From Ixodes scapularis (taxonomy: Eukaryota; Arthropoda; Arachnida; Ixodida; Ixodidae): DNA of 64,000 nt. The stretch spans positions 31,753-95,752 of the forward strand of contig NW_024610472.1 of assembly GCF_016920785.2 (NCBI RefSeq), written 5' to 3'. This document shows, piece by piece, positions 61,561 through 64,000 of this stretch (position 1 is its first letter; every line of letters begins with the position of its first letter). Under the pieces are notes generated by a model. The model ran no database searches. It was given only the letters and a program-made list of their open reading frames with translations, and was not told the origin of the DNA. The translations under genes and the position numbers were made by a program.

Positions 61561-62462
61561 CGTGGTCACGGTGAACGAATAAAACCGCGCCGAACGTCTC
61601 TCGTCAGGCCGTGCTCTCTCCAATAATTCGCTTTCACCGAGGCAATAGCCGAGATCGTGGTCACGGTGAACGAATAAAACGGCGCCAAACGTCTCTCGTC
61701 AGGCCGTGCTCTCTCCAATAATTCGCTTTCACCGAGGCAATAGCCGAGTCGTGGTCACGGTGAGCGAATAAAACGGCGCCAAACGTCTCTCGTCAGGCCG
61801 TGCTCTCTCCAATAATTCGCTTTCACCGAGGCAATAGCCGAGATCGTGGTCACGATGAACGAATAAAACCGCGCCGAACGTCTCTCGTCAGGCCGTGCTC
61901 TCTCCAATAATTCGCTTTCACCGAGGCAATAGCCGAGATCGTGGTCACGGTGAACGACTAAAACGGCGCCAAACGTCTCTCGTCAGGCCGTGCTCTCTCC
62001 AATAATTCGCTTTCACCGAGGCAATAGCCGAGATCGTGGTCACGGTGAACGAATAAAACCGCGCCGAACGTCTCTCGTCAGGCCGTGCTCTCTACAATAA
62101 TTCGCTTTCACCGAGGCAATAGCCGAGATCGTGGTCACGATGATCGAATAAAACGGCGCCAAACGTCTCTCGTCAGGCCGTGCTCTCTCCAATAATTCGC
62201 TTTCACCGAGGCAATAGCCGAGATCGTGGTCACGGTGAACGAATAAAACGGCGCCAAACGTCTCTCGTCAGGCCGTGCTCTCTCCAATAATTCGCTTTCA
62301 CCGAGGCAATAGCCGAGATTGTGGTCACGGTGAACGAATAAAACCGCGCCGAACGTCTCTCGTCAGGCCGTGCTATCTCCAATAATTCGCTTGCACCGAG
62401 GCAATAGCCGGAGATCGTGGTCACGGTGAACGAATAAAACCGCGCCGAACGTCTCTCGTCCA
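61355..62462. other. Indel island 5
   Basis: Gains occur near 61355, 61407, 62411 and 62461, and a loss near 61748. It again contains a longer-than-usual minus-strand open frame (about 62230-62574) produced by frame joining, not by coding constraint. Confidence 0.75.
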
Positions 62463-64000
62463 GGCCGTGCTCTCTCCAATAATTCGCTTTCACCGAGGCA
62501 ATAGCCGAGATCGTGGTCACGGTGAACGAATAAAACGGCGCCAAACGTCTCTCGTCAGGCCGTGCTCTCTCCAATAATTCGCTTTCACCGAGGCAATAGC
62601 CGAGATCGTGGTCACGGTGAACGAATAAAACGGCGCCAAACGTCTCTCGTCAGGCCGTGCTTTCTCCAATAATTCGCTTTCACCGAGGCAATAGCCGAGA
62701 TCGTGGTCACGGTGAACGAATAAAACGGCGCCAAACGTCTCTCGTCAGGCCGTGCTCTCTCCAATAATTCGCTTTCACCGAGGCAATAGCCGAGATCGTG
62801 GTCACGGTGAACGAATAAAACGGCGCCAAACGTCTCTCGTCAGGCCGTGCTCTCTCCAATAATTCGCTTTCACCGAGGCAATAGCCGAGATCGTGGTCAC
62901 GATGAACGAATAAAACCGCGCCGAACGTCTTTCGTCAGGCCGTGCTCTCTCCAATAATTCGCTTTCGCCGAGGCAATAGCCGAGATCGTGGTCACGGTGA
63001 ACGAATAAAACGGCGCCAAACGTCTCTCGTCAGGCCGTGCTCTCTCCAATAATTCGCTTTCACCGAGGCAATAGCCGAGATCGTGGTCACGGTGAACGAA
63101 TAAAACGGCGCCAAACGTCTCTCGTCAGGCCGTGCTCTCTCCAATAATTCGCTTTCACCGAGGCAATAGCCGAGATCGTGGTCACGGTGAACGAATAAAA
63201 CGGCGCCAAACGTCTCTCGTCAGGCCGTGCTCTCTCCAATAATTCGCTTTCACCGAGGCAATAGCCGAGATCGTGGTCACGGTGAACGAATAAAACCGCG
63301 CCGAACGTCTCTCGTCAGGCCGTGCTCTCTCCAATAATTCGCTTTCACCGAGGCAGCAGCCGAGATCGTGGTCACGGTGAACGAATAAAACGGCGCCAAA
63401 CGTCTCTCGTCAGGCCGTGCTCTCTCCAATAATTCGCTTTCACCGAGGCAATAGCCGAGATCGTGGTCACGGTGAACGAATAAAACGGCGCCAAACGTCT
63501 CTCGTCAGGCCGTGCTCTCTCCAATAATTCGCTTTCACCGAGGCAATAGCCGAGATCGTGGTCACGGTGAACGAATAAAACCGCGCCGAACGTCTCTCGT
63601 CAGGCCGTGCTATCTCCAATAATTCGCTTGCACCGAGGCAATAGCCGAGATCGTGGTCACGGTGAACGAATAAAACCGCGCCGAACGTCTCTCGTCAGGC
63701 CGTGCTCTCTCCAATAATTCGCTTTCACTGAGGCAATAGCCGAGATCGTGGTCACGGTGAACGAATAAAACGGCGCCAAACGTCTCTCGTCAGGCCGTGC
63801 TCTCTCCAATAATTCGCTTTCACCGAGGCAATAGCCGAGATCGTGGTCACGGTGAACGAATAAAACGGCGCCAAACGTCTCTCGTCAGGCCGTGCTTTCT
63901 CCAATAATTCGCTTTCACCGAGGCAATAGCCGAGATCGTGGTCACGGTGAACAAATAAAACGGCGCCAAACGTCTCTCGTCAGGCCGTGCTCTCTCCAAT

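Larger units (their letters stand above)
1..64000. repeat. 95-bp tandem satellite array (about 673 copies), filling the window
   Basis: The same 95-bp unit repeats head-to-tail without interruption from the first base to the last; both ends lie inside the array. The first unit is bases 1-95. Landmarks inside it are caaacgtc (1-8), caggccgtgctctctcc (15-31), aataattcgctttcacc (32-48), gaggcaata (49-57), gatcgtggtcacggtgaac (63-81) and gaataaaac (82-90). Base composition of the consensus, counted by hand, is 51 G+C of 95. Most copies differ from it by only a few bases, concentrated at positions 2, 26-27, 59 and 91, with scattered private changes. All copies read in one direction; I saw no inversion, no foreign insert and no spacer. 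Known biology of such arrays (concerted evolution by unequal exchange and gene conversion) fits the nested duplications. I do not recognise the monomer as a named satellite family and cannot assign a species. The array could be centromeric, pericentromeric or subtelomeric. Confidence 0.99.
44703..64000. repeat. Array block G: C59 monomers, mainly GGCGCC junctions
   Basis: After a 2-bp deletion at about 44703 (ccaatttcgc in place of ccaataattcgc) all copies are C59. G91/A2 junctions (cggcgccaaacg) dominate, with C91/G2 copies interspersed and in places alternating one-for-one. The block is built from four full and one partial copies of a cassette marked by cacagtgaac, ccaattattcg and ggccatag, and from a 4180-bp duplication. 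The array continues past the right end of the window. No gene is present. Confidence 0.85.

Noticed and set aside
1..64000. CRISPR array
   Set aside because: There are no unique spacers. The entire 95-bp period is conserved, and no cas gene or leader is visible.
1..64000. Coding tandem repeat (large repetitive structural protein)
   Set aside because: A 95-bp unit changes frame every copy and each monomer puts a stop (TGA on the minus strand) in one of three frames, so no frame can run through intact monomers.
1..64000. tRNA, rRNA or other pol III genes inside the monomer
   Set aside because: I could not match A-box and B-box or ribosomal cores. The minus-strand tttt opposite the aaaa at 86-89 is only a possible pol III stop with no promoter.
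1..64000. Telomeric repeats, retrotransposon or transposon insertions
   Set aside because: I found no telomere-type short repeat, no long terminal repeat, no target-site duplication and no non-monomer sequence anywhere.

Overview
The whole window is one uninterrupted tandem satellite array. A 95-bp monomer (consensus about 54% GC) repeats head-to-tail on one strand from base 1 to base 64000. There are 673 complete copies plus a 34-bp partial copy at the right end. Base 1 happens to be monomer position 1. There is no unique DNA, gene, RNA gene, transposon, inversion or array edge. The arithmetic closes: 673 x 95 = 63935, and the roughly 60 small insertions and deletions I located by eye sum to +31, which puts the last monomer start at 63967, where it is found. 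An array of this length, with monomer subfamilies and nested higher-order repeats, suggests eukaryotic constitutive heterochromatin (centromeric, pericentromeric or subtelomeric). Nothing in the sequence lets me name the species.

Monomers differ at a few recurrent positions: G or C at 59; the 26-27 pair as CT, CG or TA; and a linked pair at the monomer junction (position 91 C or G with position 2 of the next copy G or A). These divide the array into blocks. A (1 to ~6990): G59, with TA at 26-27 in places. B (~6990 to 22261): C59 with many CG copies at 26-27. C (22262 to 31090): a mixed G59/C59 lead-in, then C59. D (31091 to ~34050): mixed G59/C59. E (~34050 to 38806): C59. F (38807 to 44702): G59 again, resembling A. 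G (44703 to 64000): C59, dominated by the GGCGCC junction form. The main block boundaries coincide with an irregular monomer (an insertion or deletion), most clearly the 10-bp duplication at about 38806 between E and F.

On top of this sit many segmental duplications, traced by shared private variants and almost always whole numbers of monomers apart. They include a 28-monomer (2660 bp) tandem duplication at 22.87-28.2 kb; a ~2.6-kb segment repeated 11019 bp away (7.01 and 18.03 kb); a 23-monomer (2185 bp) repeat at 11.5-16 kb; a 44-monomer (4180 bp) duplication at 52.5-60.5 kb; a 12-monomer (1140 bp) repeat at 39.5-41.8 kb; and a three-copy cassette with the same G/C pattern at position 59. 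Short reading frames occur on both strands but are by-products of the repeat: 95 is not a multiple of 3, and they extend mainly where a 1-bp indel joins two frames. No protein is supported.

Single-base indels, mostly an extra base in a homopolymer, cluster in islands (29.4-31.1, 34.3-38.8, 44.7-48.6, 57.3-59.3 and 61.4-62.5 kb), while stretches up to 11 kb have none. This could be residual consensus error and should be settled before those stretches are interpreted.
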